Positions 1 to 13,488 of a stretch of DNA of 64,000 bases are shown here, piece by piece; position 1 is the stretch's first letter, and each line of letters starts with the position of its first letter. The translations under genes and the position numbers were made by a program. The notes under the pieces are model-generated. The model saw only the letters and a program-made list of their open reading frames with translations. It ran no database searches and was not told the origin of the DNA. The DNA comes from Cacajao melanocephalus (lineage: Eukaryota > Chordata > Mammalia > Primates > Pitheciidae), in NCBI GenBank assembly GCA_963573385.1, contig CAUYLG010075506.1:155107-219106 (forward strand). The letters run 5' to 3'.

Positions 1-1180
1 CTGTCCAGTCCTTCCCGCCCAGACGGTGTCTCTCAAAAGCCATATTCTTTTATGAAATGTATTCAACCCATGGCACTCTGGACCTCTTGTTCTTTGCTTT
101 GTTTGGTTTTTTGGTTTGTGTTTAGTGCTCCTTGTGCCATTGGTTTTCTTTTCTTGAACTTGTCTGCCTTTGCCGATGGTTCTTCGTGAACTTGAGCCGC
201 TTCTGGAGGTGTCTGGTGTCAGGCCGGGGCCTTGCTTGGTGTTCAGTGGTGCAGCGTCAGGGCAGCACATGGGCTCAGGGCAGCCTTCCCAGGGCTGCAG
301 GGGTGGCGGGTGCCTTTCCTACACTGTTTGCCATGGAAGAATCCAGCCCACCTACCCAGGAACTGGAGCAGCCGCTTCTGGCATTCTCCTTGAGTTGCTT
401 TCCTAAGGATCCTGCTGCCACCTGTCCCCAGGTGGGCTCAGTGGTAGCCAATGACTCCTGCAGAAGTGATGCGTGGCCAGGTGATCCTGAGGCACCTTCG
501 CTCTTTCCACATGAGCCTCAGGATCAGGCCTTAGCCCGATCCTTAACCCACACCCTCTCCTCTCCTTCCTCTGAGAAACCAAGAGAAACCGTTTCCCTTT
601 GAGAGATTGCCATGAAAAGTTCCCACCATGTTGGTCACATTTTAAAGAGAACCCAGGGGCTATCCTAAGGCGGTAGAAACTTCCAGAATTGCTCACATCT
701 TTTTACAAACACAAAGGAAAGGCCACTCTACCGCTGACCATACCACCCTGGTGAGAGAGAACACAGGGAACCCAGTGGGCCCAGCCAGGCAGCCTGCTCT
801 TTCCAACAAACTCAAGAGAGTTTACACACCAAGCAGTAAACGTTCGCGTGTGGGCCCAAAGCCTTGCCAGGACGGTTCTATACTACCTCTTTCCTTTCCT
901 TCTAGCGAGCCCCCGAAGCGCTCCCCTCTGCCAACATGAACACGCCACCCCTGCAGACCTTAACCATGCCTTCTTCCATCACAGACTCTTCCAGCTTGAT
1001 TTCGTTTCTTTTCCTTTCTTTTCTTTTTCCTTTTTTTTTTATTTTTATTTTTTTAGGAACTGGTGAGAGGTCCCTGGTGTGGGTCACCCCTCCTCTTGCA
1101 TAAGCTGTCGTTTTGGGCCACTTTGTCCTTAAAGGAAGGGAGGAGGGCCATCCTGTCCCCCTTGGGAACAGAGCACGCGC

Positions 1181-1193
1181 GCTCAGACACACA

Positions 1194-1224
<31 letters not shown>
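1181..1224 (+). repeat. (CA)n microsatellite
   Basis: A run of CACACA with a few interruptions at its 5' end, in the ATP2B3 intron. Confidence 0.95.
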
Positions 1225-1226
<2 letters not shown>

Positions 1227-2186
1227 CTCCAAGCCACAGGCCATGCACACCTCCAGCTTGCTCCACACTCATCACGGGGCCACCTACCTGGGTCACAAAT
1301 ATTGGCCGACACCATGGTGGTTGGGCTGAAAAGCAGCCAGCATCCCCAGTGCCCTAGACGTGGGCCCAGAGGGGCATCACCGCCACTCCACCTAAGAGGC
1401 CAACAGGAGGCTCCGCCAGGTCAGTTAATGACAGAAATGGTTCGTGGCCTCCCAGCACCTTCCTTCCTGGGAGCTGAGGCGCAGCTTGGGGCATGGCTGT
1501 GCCCCCGCCTCCCTCCCCCTTGACTTCCTCCATATGTCGCTTTGCCGTCTTTCTCTGTGCTTCCTGTCTGTCTGTCGATCTGCTCATTTGTTGAGTTAAG
1601 GGGAAGGCAGCCACCACGGCCCCACTCTACGCGTTCCTCGAGCCTTCTCCACAGCTCTGGCCTCATCCCACCCCAGGGCCAGCTCCTCGCCCCTCTCCAG
1701 GTCCAGCGCAGCCCTGCAGTGGGGCCTGCTGTCTCTTCTCCCTCTGGATCCCCCCACTTCCTCCCTGGGCGGCCTCTCTCTCTTCTCTCCCTTGGCTCCT
1801 AGCACGTCCTTCCTGCCTTCATCCCGTGGCCATCTGTTCCCCTCCTCCCCACCTCTGGAGCCTGGCAGTGCCGGGTAAGTACAGTGGGAGAGATGCCACC
1901 CCTCCTGCTGTTCACAAGCTATTCCATGGGGGCCCTAAGCGGCAGATAGCCAGAGGAGGGCAGCTGTCCCTTGCACACTGTGCGTTTCAGCAGAAGGTGG
2001 GTGGCAGGGCCCTCTGAAGAGGGTGCTGCTGCAAAGTCACAAGAGTCCTGATGTCCTGCCCGACAAAGGCCTGCCTAAAAGATCCATCCCAGCTGAACAT
2101 CAGTACCCCACAAAGGACTCTGCCGTGGAGGAAGATGCTGTCTAGGGACCTGGCAACACCAAGGACGTGCCTGCTTCTGGAAGCCA

Positions 2187-2240
2187 CCCGCCAAAACCAC
2201 CACCCGCCAAAACCGCCTCCCGCCAAAACCGACTCCCGCC
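2187..2240 (+). repeat. 16-bp minisatellite, about 3.4 copies
   Basis: The unit begins CCCGCCAAAACC and recurs at 2187, 2203, 2219 and (partial) 2235, an exact 16-base period. The copies differ only in their last three or four bases. Confidence 0.92.
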
Positions 2241-5200
2241 ATCATCACGGTGCAGCAGATTGGTTTAGAACTCAGATCCCAACCCCCCACTCCACGCCTC
2301 AAGGACCCCAAGACATCACCAAGCCCGGCACCCTCACCCTAGAGATCAGGGGAAGGAGGGGCAGCCAGGCCTGGCAGAGTGGGCACTAGCACCAGCGCCC
2401 ACCCTCTCCTTGGAACTTCCTGGTGGATGGGAGATGCTCCGAAGGCCGTGACAGAGCTCCCCTAGACAAGAGGGCTCCCCGATTAGGCCTGCAGGGTCTT
2501 CGAGTCACGTGGTTTCCTAAGGCAAACCCACAGTTTCCCATCCTCTTTGCCTGCTCCGGGCCAAGCTACCTTTCAGCCCACCGGGAGTCTGAGGCCTTTC
2601 TGGGCACTGGAGCTGCCTCCATCCAAAGCCTTTCCCACTAAGGACCTCAGGCCCTCCAGGGAGAAGGGCCAGGAGTAGGTACCATGACATTCCGTCACTC
2701 TGTGCCCCTGGGGCCAGTGCAGGAAGTAGCAGGAGGGTGACTAGGAGGAGTCCAGAGCTGCAGGATCGCTGGGGCTCAGGGCTCACACATCCCAGCCCTC
2801 CCCACCCTGTCTAGCCTCCTACGCTTTTGCTGCTTCCGGACTCAGGAGTCCCAGCACAGGCCTGCCCCTCCTCTGCCTGCATTATCAGACTGGGCCAGCC
2901 ATGACCTCACTCCCGGCTTCCGGACAGCCTCCAGTGCCCCTCCCACACACACCGAGGCCACAGCATCCCTCTCCCAATGGGCCAGAGAGCTGGCCAGAGA
3001 GTGGGGTTCAGCCACTGGGGTCTACTAAGGGCAGCAGGCTCAGGGGGATGCGTGTCGGCCCCCAGGAGGGACGGGAGGATGCGGGTCATTTGGAAAGCCC
3101 CACCAAAGCCACTCGAGAGGTCTTTTATGTCTGTTTTCCACTGGGACACACAGACACACCCCAGCCACACATCCTTCCTGCAGCGCTCACACCAGGCCTG
3201 TGTGACATGCTCGCTGTTGGAGTGGCTCATGAGATGGCTCCTGACCCGGCCCAGCAAAGGAGCAGGGGTTGGGCAGCGGGCCATGAGTCTGGTCCCATGT
3301 GGCCACAGGGGGTCCCTCAGGGCCGTTTAGTTCTGGTTAACCGTGCTGGAAACAGATCACAGCAATTGCTTTGTTTTATTGGCTTTTGCAACAAGAAAAC
3401 TCTGTGGCCAAAGGGGCCACATCCGGCCACGTGAGTCCCAGGGTTTCCTTGGACACTCCTTTCCAGGGCCCAGGGTGACATGTGCTCCACACTCGCATGT
3501 ACTCCACAGCCCCATAACGGAAGGACTCTTGTTTTCTGGCGTTTGCTCCATTCTCAGGAAGGTCATGTGCTTTGAGCCAAGCCTCCCTACCTGGCTTCTG
3601 GGAGCAGTGTATTGGCATATTTCCTCAGCTCTTTGACAGTCTGTACTCTGCCTCCATGCTGGAAACAGTAGCAGCCCCCCACAAGAGCCTGCCCTGCCCC
3701 AGGCTGTCTTGGAACCCTGGGCCCTACCACAGGGGAATGCCCTTCCAGGCAATTCCTAAAGTAGACACCAGAGCGCAGCCTAGGGCAGACCCCAGAACCC
3801 CCGGTCCAAGGCCCTCCCCATCAGGCACTCTGAGTGCAGACTTCCAAGAGTAATTGGAGGTCCCGTAGCTGGACTCAGCCAGTAGGGAGGCAAGGGCTCA
3901 TCAGGGCCTTCCTCCTGGGCCCTCTTTAGTCCGACCACCCGACAGGCCTGGGATTCGCCTTGCCCGGGTCAGTTCGGCTGCTCAGTGCTGATGTCAGGAG
4001 CACAGATCGAGGCTTACGCAGTCCAGGGCATGAGTGTGTACACAGGGTGGGAGGCAATTTCCCTAAAACTTGCCGGCTGCGAGCAGTTCCGGCCTGCCAG
4101 CACTCGCAGACCTGTGTCTGTCGTTTCCATTCGTTGGTTCAATTCTTTGGGGAAAGAGTCAGCTGTGGAGTTTGCATTTTCATTTTTCCTGTCTGTCTGA
4201 GCTTGGCTTCTCACTGCCCGAGTTGATTGATGGTTCATATCACTACAAGCTCTTGAGGACACCTTTGTGTCGCTTTCAAGTTGTGATTCACCCTCACGCC
4301 TACAGGGGTTGTTTTGGGCCTGAAACCCTAAAGTTCCTGGCGAGCAGCTCCCCATGGGTCTCCACAGAGACAAAAGAATCTGCTCTAAATTCAAAGCTCA
4401 GATGCCTGGGGAGCTCACAGGTCCCTGCCTCCGAAGGAAGGTTCTGGACCAGTGGTTGGTGCCGAGCAGTGGACAGGCAGGGAAGAAACTGACCAGAAGC
4501 TCTGACCAGAGCTCTGTGAGCCGTAGCGATTGAGACTGAGCAGAGAGAGTGGAGCCCCTGGGCCTGCGCGTGCCCAGCACGGCGGCAGCAGGATGGGATT
4601 TGTTTCCGCTTGAGGAATTGAAGGAAGAGTGAGAAGGTGCCAGGCACAGCTTCTGTGGTTTCTTTTGTCACTGTGGTTCAGGAGCCTTTGCTTTGATTGT
4701 TCTCTCTTCCTTTCCTTTTTTCCACTCTTCTCGGTAGGTCAGGGGTCCCCCAGTCCTTTGCTTGTCTCCCTGCTTCCCCGGCCCTTCTCCACCCTCACCC
4801 TCCTCCCCGGCCCTGCACTGCCAACTCCAGCACCTCTACTCCAACTGGCCAGCAGTGGCATCGCACATGGCACTCTACACCCACAACCCTTCTGCTTTGG
4901 CTCAGTGTGGCCAGGGATGGGCCTTGTCAGTCTGCAGCGTCACCCGCCCTGTGTAAGGCTCAGAACTGCTCATCCACACAGATCAGGAGCCTGGGCCAAG
5001 CCGACAGCACCCGGCGTGTGTCCTCTGGGCAGCTAGTAAAAAACTGGGACAGCCTCTCTAAGGATGGGTACTTGAGCTAAGTTCAGAGGAAGGAAGCCCA
5101 GCCAGGCAGCAGAAAGGGCAGGGGTCATGGCTCCGGGGAGCCCCTGCTTAGGGCGTTAAGAAATAGCTCCAGCCAGCTGGGCATCACGGAGTGCGTGGAA

Positions 5201-7365
5201 AGCCATGGGGAGGGCCAAAGCCAGCACAGAAGACTGGTGCCAGGCCATGTGGGCCTCAGACATTCAGCCCCGTCCGCTGAGCCCCTGCTGGGTGCAGCGA
5301 CCCAGACAGACAGACTCCTGCCCCAGGGGGATTCTCTTCCAGTGAAAGGCCGATGCAGGGGGCACTTGAAGGAAGGAGAAGAAGTGGGCACCGGGCTGCT
5401 GGGGGGAGCCTTTCTGGTGTGGGGTGCAGCCAGAGCAAAGGCCCCGAGGTGAGATGTGCTGGACGCTGAGGGGTGAAAGAGGGCAGAGCCAGAGAGGCCG
5501 GGGCAGGCCCCGAGGGCCACAGCCAGTGGAGGGCTCCCAGTGGGGGAGACCAAGACACGCTCTGGCTTTTGTACAGCCATGCTATGCGCAGGGGGGGGGG
5601 GACAAAGTGCAGGTTCTGGATGGCGTTTGAAGGGAGCTGCGCGGCTGGGGCCTGGGAGTCGGGCCTGCTAAGTTTGAAACTCGGCTTATATGCCCAAGTC
5701 TGGAGCTGGAGCCGAGAGGCTGTTAGTCATCAGGTGGAATGGAAGGCCGAGGGCCAGAAGAGAGTACATAGACCCAGAGAAGGGGTACTCGGGTGTCAGG
5801 GGATGGGAGAGGAGGAGGGCTGGAGGATTGTGGGGAACACAGAAGTGTGGCAGAGGGAGACTACAGGAGGGCACGAGGTGCGGACACGCGGCGGGGAGCC
5901 ACCGTGCCTCACCCAGATGAGACAGGGAGTCCACCAGCCCACGCTGACCCTCCTCAGCCTTCGCGGATGCCTTGGCCGTACCCCTAGGGCCATCTTTCCT
6001 GAGAGTGCTTTCATTTCTTTTCTTTTTAAATTGTCCTACAGTAAAACAGGCTTTGGGGGTTCCAGTTCAATGAATTTCCACACAGTCAGGACCTGGGCCA
6101 GTTCTGTCGCTTACTGGAAGGTTTGGAGCCAGACGGGGGAACAACAGAGAGAGCTCGGCAGCCAGGGAGAGCTCAGAAACTCCACCTGGAGAAGGGACGG
6201 GCAGGATGGAGGGCTCTGCTGGCGGGGGACCCCAGGCAGGACATATCAGTGGCAGTGGAGGTGGGGAGAGCTGGATGTGGAAGATGCTTTTGAGTTAGGG
6301 TCAGTCCCACAGGACGCGCGGATTTCTGGCAATTGGGTCAGGGGGTCAAAGTGCTGCTAAGGTTTGGCCAGAGCCCTGCGCCGGGATGGGAAGGCTGCTG
6401 GTGGACAGAGTTCAGCCAGAGCACTGAAAAGAGTCCTCCTTGGGCCTCCTGCAATTTGAGAGGTCCTTTAGGTATCTGAGGGGGGACACCTGGGAGGTAG
6501 CCAGGGTGGAAGTCTGGCAGTCTGGGAAAAGGTGGCGGTAATACAGCTGGCAGCTGCAGTATTTACGGTGGCCTGATGGTCTGCAGACAGCTTTGACAGC
6601 TTTGGCGGCCATGAGATTCCTTTGGGAGCAATAGCAGTGCTGGGGGGTGCATCCTGGGCTGGGAGCAGAGCAGGAGGTGGTGCAGAAGCCTAAGAAGAGG
6701 GCAGGGGAGCCCAGACTGGCGGAAGGAGGCCAGCTTAGCTCCCCCGACAGCAGAATGCTGGGGGTAGCCCTTCCGTCCTGCAGGGCTCGCTCAGTCACTT
6801 GCACACTCCCCAGGTGTCTGCTGAGCAGCTGCTCTGGGCCAGGCTCTGGTGTTAAGCAGCAAACAAGGCAGATGCCACCCAGGAAAGGCACGCTGGAACA
6901 GCAGAAGCCGGGCCTGGAAGGAAGGGCTGGCTCCATGGCCTGGCTGCCCTTGGCGGAGAAGGTCTTTGGAGTTGAGCCTGGTGCCGGCAGCGTCACCCCA
7001 CACAGCCCGGGGTCTAGGCCTGCAGCTTCCTGTCCTTTCTGTGACTTGATGGCATGGGCACCAGCTGGAGCAGGCGATGTCCCAGATGCTTCCCCACTAC
7101 CATCCTGTACCAGAAAAGGCCTAAAGAATGAGGCAACATCTGCACTGGCTGCGAAAACTGAATTCTGTTTCTTTTCATTAAAAATGTCAAATGATTCTCA
7201 ATTTCTGTGTTACCCTAATTCAGACAGCAGTCCAGGGATAAAGGCCTGAGTGAAAAGAGCTGACCATCTGCCATCTGGCAGAGGTGGCTTCCCAAATCCA
7301 GAGAAAAGCCTAACCAGATTTCAGATAAGGTGCTAGAAAATTCCAATTTTGTGGAGCTTTTTGGC

Positions 7366-7509
7366 TCACTTTTTTTTATTTTAAATAGCAATGGGTGGGG
7401 TAGCTCACTCTGTTGCCCAGGCTGGTCTCGAACTTCTGGGCTCGAGCTATCAGCCCACCTCAGCCTCCAGAAGTGCTGGATTATAGGCATGGGCCACGGC
7501 ACCCGGCCC
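7366..7509 (-). mobile_element. Alu right-half fragment, minus
   Basis: A T-rich start is followed by Alu-type 'gttgcccaggctggtctcgaa' and 'cagcctcc', with a GCCCGG-like end before 7510. The left half is absent and the copy is diverged, consistent with an old monomer or truncated AluJ. Confidence 0.8.
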
Positions 7510-7667
7510 TGGCTGACTTTTTGCATTGGAAAGGGGATGAGGTTGGCGTTGTTTCAGTTGATTCAGGAGCGCTGTGCTTGGCCTAGCTGAGTGGTTAGCC
7601 CCAGGGTCCAGCCCCCGGAGGGCTCAAAGGAAGTCACTGAAGAGAGTGATTCATTGTCTAAACTAGG

Positions 7668-7860
7668 GGGTGGCTAACTTTTCCTCTACAGGGCCAGAGA
7701 GGAAATATTTTTAGCTTTCCAGGCCTGGTCTCTGCTGCCGTGACACAACTCTGCCCTTACAGCATGAAACTTCAACCAGTAAAACTTTATTAACACAAAG
7801 TAGCAGAGAGCTGGGGTTAGCCCAGGAGCAAGCCCTGACACCTTGTCTAAATCCAGAAAA
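7668..7860 (+). mobile_element. MER5A-like hAT (Charlie) DNA transposon remnant
   Basis: Matches the familiar MER5A layout: 'gggccagagaggaaatattttt', then 'ggtctctgctg', 'caactctgcc' and 'taaaactttattaacacaaa'. Heavily diverged, as expected of an old mammalian element. Identification is from memory. Confidence 0.65.
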
Positions 7861-9365
7861 CCAAATCCTAGCTAGAACCTTGGCAGCGGAAATGCTTCAG
7901 AACTCCTGTGTCCACCCGCTCACATAGAGAGGGACAGGCAGGTGCTGGATGAACCCCAGGGTCCACCCGACAGCTTGGCACTCCATCTGCTGCCCCCTAC
8001 AGGGATGGCAGTACAAGGTGGGTCAGCTACCATTGGTGGCTAGGCCGATGCTGGCCTGTGCAAGGCCAGGCAGAGGCCTCCCCATCAACTCCTGGCTTCT
8101 AAAAGCAGGAGGGAGTCTGGGCTGAGGGACCAGGGGACACAGAGAGGCAGCAGGAACTTGAGCGCATGAGGCAAGGTGGAGAAGCCGGAAGAAGGCTCGT
8201 TCTTGGCTCAGTGCCCTGCCAGCCAATCAGGTGGCTTCAGCGGAGGGCACAGGGCCACTGTGCTAGGGAGTCCGGGGCACGGCAGGAGCTCTTTCCTGCA
8301 GGGAGTTCCACTGATCTGAGGTCTGTAAACTCCTGTGGAAAGGGATGGCCAAGGAACAACACAGAGCAAAGCCCAGGGTGTGTGGGGAGGGGAGCAGCGG
8401 AGACGCAAGTTTCAGACTGTCTGACTGGGAGATGGAGGAGGAGGAGGGAAAGGAGAGGACGGGGGAGAGAGGCCAGAGGAGCAGGGGCATCAGATTCAAC
8501 CAGACCCAATCAGACTCGGGGGCTGTGAGGAGGCCACAGAGGCATCTGAGCAGAGACGGGCTTCAGTGGGTGCAAATCCGAAGTGTGGCCATTCTTGATC
8601 TCAGAGTTCTGAGTACCGTGGCCAGGGCGGAGAAGTATGGACAGAGAGGAGGAGGGACAGGGCCAGGCCAGAGCTCTGGGGCACCCAGGGACATAAGAGA
8701 GCAGTGGAGGAGATGGAGCCAGAGCAGCTGGTGAGGTGGAAGAGAGCCTGGCAGGGGCAATGTCAGGAAGCCATGAGAAGTTTCCAGAAACAGGGATGAT
8801 CAGCTGTGTTGAGTGACCTTAGGGATAGAATAAGACAAAGATAGAGAAGTGGCCAGTGGACTTAGCCACAGGGAGACGCTGGGCATAGCAGGTCCCAGCT
8901 CCGGCCATAGGAGCTGGGGATGGAGGCCAGGTCCCTGAAGGAAGACCCATGTGAGAAAGGCGGGCGGTGCCCATAAGCTGGGGCCTTGCCCATACCAGAA
9001 GGTACTTTGGACTTTCTGGTAAGATTGAGAAGAGAGCCCGTCATCAGCATTCTCTCCTTTTCAAATCATCTTCGTTTTCTACCAAACTGGAATTCAGATT
9101 GGGCAGAGACCCCAGAGGCCACCAAAGGCCGTCATCCCCCCAGAACAGGGAATTGGGAGGTTGCAGCCCAGAGCCTAGTGCAGCACTCTTGAGTTCCAGA
9201 ATATCTGCCCAGCTCAGCCTAGAGAAAGCCACTGCCACCTTTTCCTGCATGTAAATCGGTTGACCAGACCAAGGCCCACACCTGAAAACCGTTCCCAAAG
9301 CCAGGCAGAGCCAGCCCATTCCGTAGCAGCCTCCAACCAACGGGTGGACATTTCTCATGCCATGA

Positions 9366-10013
<648 letters not shown>

Positions 10014-12600
10014 TGAGAACTTGTCTCAGCCCATGCACACATGCACACTTGGACTCACACGCAGTCACACGCGCACACGCACGCACACACACAGATAGCG
10101 ACCCGCACACCTGCAAAACTGGGGAACAACTAAGGTGGCTGAAGACCCTTCTGGCAGGGCATTCAACAAGGTGCAGCCTGCCACAGCCTCCTCATCCGGA
10201 CCGAGGAAGAGGAGGACAGAGAGGAGGAAAAGGAGGAAGAGGAGGACAAGAAGGGGGAGGATAAGGTTCTTCATCCAAAGGAGGAAGGAGCAGAAGTAGA
10301 GGTGCGAAGAGCTGACTTCCCCGCCTTTTTTCTACTGATGCTGCTTTTGTAACGAACTACAGTCCCCCGCGTGTGTGCTGTTTGGGCTGCGTGGTGGGCA
10401 GGGTCTGGTTTGCGTTTATTGGGAGTTTTTGTTGCACCCATTCGGGAGACATCAGATCAACATATTCATGCAAAAAAAAAAGTTGAGTGCTCTGCAGGGC
10501 TGTGAAGGGTGGCACCCTGGAGCCACAAAGCAACCCGCCCCTGGCAAAAACCAGGCACATCTGCAGTGTGCATGTGTGTGTGTGCGTGCACATATATGTA
10601 TGTGTGTGGATCGGTACACACGCACATATATATGACCAGATGCATATTTCGATAAGGAACTATCTATTGGCATGATATTTGCATTCCTCTTATCAGGCAT
10701 TTTCATTTGGAAATTTCACTATTGAATGTAGTAAGGTTTTTTTTTTTCAGAGAACTAGACTGCAAGAATATCTGGTCAATCCATTTTCATCCCTCATCAC
10801 CCACACCCACCCTTTGCTCCTGCCCTCTGCCCGGCCCTACTGAGATTCCCAAGGAGAAGGTGGAGAGGGGATGCTCCAGGTCCGGAGCTAGAGAGGAGAA
10901 AACCGTTTCAATGGAAGTCCTTATCTAAAAGGAAAACACCAAAGTATTGATGAGAAGGAGCCCTTCAGTTAGTGAAAGGGGATTTTTGTTTTCAGCTTTC
11001 TTCGGTTTCTCCAATTCCACGTCCTTCATCCTGGCCACGCCCCCAATTCAAGAGCATGAAGCGCTCTTGGAGGTGCGGGTCCTGCCCAGAGTCCAGGGAG
11101 CAGGCCCAGCTGAGCACAGGTCCGAGAAGCCAGGGGCAGGGCCAAGAGTTCAAAAGAAGCCAATGGAGGGAGAGGGGTCCTCAGAAGCACGGAGGAGCTG
11201 GCAGTGGGAGAATGACAGCAGGGACGCGGCTACAGTTCAGACCCTGTCCCCTCAGCACCTGGATGGACTCCTACTGTTTGCTTTGGCAAATGCTGAGGAG
11301 TCCTCAGTAGACCACCTCAGTGTCTGCTCTTACACCAGAGGCGCCGCCACCAAAGCACTCTTTCCACCCTACTCTTCGCGTCCAGACTCAAGCTTCAGCC
11401 ATGAAGGCATGGATTTGTGAACACCAGGTCCTGAGGGGAGCCTATCCTGGCAGTGTGGGCACCTGGTGGGCCAAGCCTCAGTTTCCCCCAAATAAGCAAT
11501 CACTTGGGAGGGAAGTACAGAGAAGGCAGAGCGGGTAAAGAGGGGCCTGACTTTTGCCACCCTCCTGGGGAAGCCCCTAGGTCCACATACACACACCCAC
11601 AGTGACGCCATGGAGGACCCTTGCCGTCGGCACCTGCAGGTGTCACGTTTTGCAGGGAGGTGGCTGGGCCTGGGGCTCAGCCGCCGGGAGACAGCTGGGA
11701 GCTGAGGGACAGAGGTCGGAATGGAAGCCACCGACATAGACTGGCACCTTCAGGAGGCTTGTCTCACCTCCACCGTCCCCACTATTACCATTAATGCCAT
11801 GTCACCCCTGAGCAGGAGGAGTCAAATCTCGGGCAAAAGAATTTCAGTTAGAAAAGAAAATCCCACTTTAAAATGCCAGCTGCAGATAACTCAAAGCCAT
11901 CCTTTTTTCCTAAAGGGCACACTGAGAATGTTACCTATTTGTAAACTGCTCCCTGATGTCCTTGTCGAAACGATAATAAGAAAAAGGATCTTTGTGTTCT
12001 TCAACGAGAAATAAAATCCGAGGCGTTGAAATGCAGAAGATGAGGTGCGTGCTGCACTCACGGGCTTCTTCTCATCCTCTGTCGTGGACACGCCGATAGG
12101 ACCAATGGCCAATAGCTATTAAAAGCAAACCCTCACTGCTGCTGTAGAAAGTTGCCTATGTAAATGTCGACTGTCTAGTCCCTAGGTCACCTTTGTGCTG
12201 GGGTGTGGAGTTCAGAAACGGGCCCCATGACCTGGAATCTGTTGCTCTTGTTTTTGCAGTCTTCAGGCTGGGGCCCTGTCTCATTGGGAAGCCCCTCCTT
12301 ATAAAGCATCGTATTACCTGGAATGGCTTGGTCAACTGTGTTGAGTTCAAAAATATGTTTTACATTTTTATCTGCCTGTTATAAAGACGAACAAAAAAAT
12401 GTTAATGAGAAAGATCACAGATACATAATAATTTAAAGTCTGTAGTTGAATTTCCTAAGTTAAAGAATAGACCAAAATTTCTGTGTATATAAAAAAAAAT
12501 GAAAGGCTCCTATATCCTGATCTGGATAACGTGTGTGATTTATTATTTGGGGAATTCTTGTGTGGAACAAAACAAAGGTGTCTTCATGCCATTTTAACAG
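10014..12600 (+). other. ATP2B3: ATP2B3 3' untranslated region (approximate end)
   Basis: This sequence follows the TAA stop and contains no Alu or L1 until about 12.73 kb, as expected of a long 3' UTR under constraint. It includes a CA-rich run (10022-10100), a GGA-rich purine stretch (10198-10262) and a TG-rich stretch (10565-10630). A canonical AATAAA lies at 12010-12015. AT-rich, repeat-free sequence continues to about 12.6 kb, so transcripts could end near 12.03 kb or further downstream. The end is inferred. Confidence 0.6.
12010..12015 (+). other. ATP2B3: Candidate polyadenylation signal AATAAA for ATP2B3
   Basis: A perfect AATAAA about 2.0 kb after the stop codon, followed within 35 nt by a GT-rich stretch (gaggtgcgtgctg). 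Use of this site is inferred and later sites are possible. Confidence 0.45.
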
Positions 12601-12727
12601 AGCTGGAGAAGCCACAGGCAGGAGGGGGTTTCCCCTGGCTGGATGCTAGAGTGCTAGGCCCCCGGGGGGAGGCGCTCCAGCTGCTGCAGGAGTCCGGGCT
12701 GTCTGGACTCGAAAGGGCCTGTAGTAG

Positions 12728-12812
12728 CAGCACGGCAGCTCAGGCCCGTCATCCCAGCACTTTGGGAAGCTGAGGCGGAAGGATCCCTTGGGCCCAGGAG
12801 TTTGAGGCTTCC
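12728..12812 (+). mobile_element. Alu/FLAM left-monomer fragment, plus
   Basis: Contains 'catcccagcactttgggaag', 'ctgaggcggaaggatc' and 'ggcccaggagtttgag', i.e. the first Alu monomer only, with a decayed 5' end. Confidence 0.75.
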
Positions 12813-12825
12813 TGACACACATTGC

Positions 12826-13440
12826 ACACTCCTCACTTCTTTTATTGTGGTAAAACACAGATCACATAAAATGTACCATGCTCACCATGTTTAAGTGTGC
12901 GTCCCGGGCATAAGCACGTTCCCATGCTGTGCAGCCATCTCCGCCATCCAGCCGCAGAACCTGTTCATCTTCCCCAACTGAAGCTCCGGCCCCGTTCACC
13001 CCAACTCCCCACCCCTCAGCCCCGGGCACCTGCCCTTCCTTCTACTGTCTGTCTCTATGGATTTGACCACTCTAGGCCCCTCATAGAAGTGGAATCCTAC
13101 AGTATTTGCCCTTCTGTGGCTAGCATCGAGTCCTCAAGGGTCATCTACATTGGAGTGTGTGCCAGAATTTCCTTTTGAAGGTGAATCCTACTCCATTGTC
13201 TGGATATACCACATTTTGCTTATGCAATCAGCTATCCGTGGACATTTAGGTCGCTTCCATATTTCAGCTATTGTGGATCATGCTTCGGTGAACATCCTGT
13301 CTTCCATTCCTTTGGGCCCATACCCAGCAGTGGAATTGCTGGATCCTATGGGAACTCTAGCTTAACTTTCTGAGAAACTGCCACTCCATGGTAGCTGCAC
13401 CATTTTTCATTCCAATCATAGACGCCTTTGCTAATCTAAA
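12826..13440 (-). mobile_element. Old L1 3' end, minus
   Basis: On the + strand it reads as antisense L1. It begins 'attgtggtaaaacacag', continues through the 'ccactctaggcccctcatag' and 'tgcttatgcaatcagc' segments and ends with 'ccatggtagctgcacca', the L1 ORF2/3'-UTR order in reverse. An old L1M-type copy. Confidence 0.8.
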
Positions 13441-13488
13441 GCCACAGAAAGAAAGCCCGCCATTTCACTCATTCCCTTAATCCACATG

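Noticed and set aside
5473..6360. 295-codon plus-strand frame in the ATP2B3 intron
   Set aside because: Low-complexity G/R/E/W composition, no domain, and it lies in a possible old repeat.
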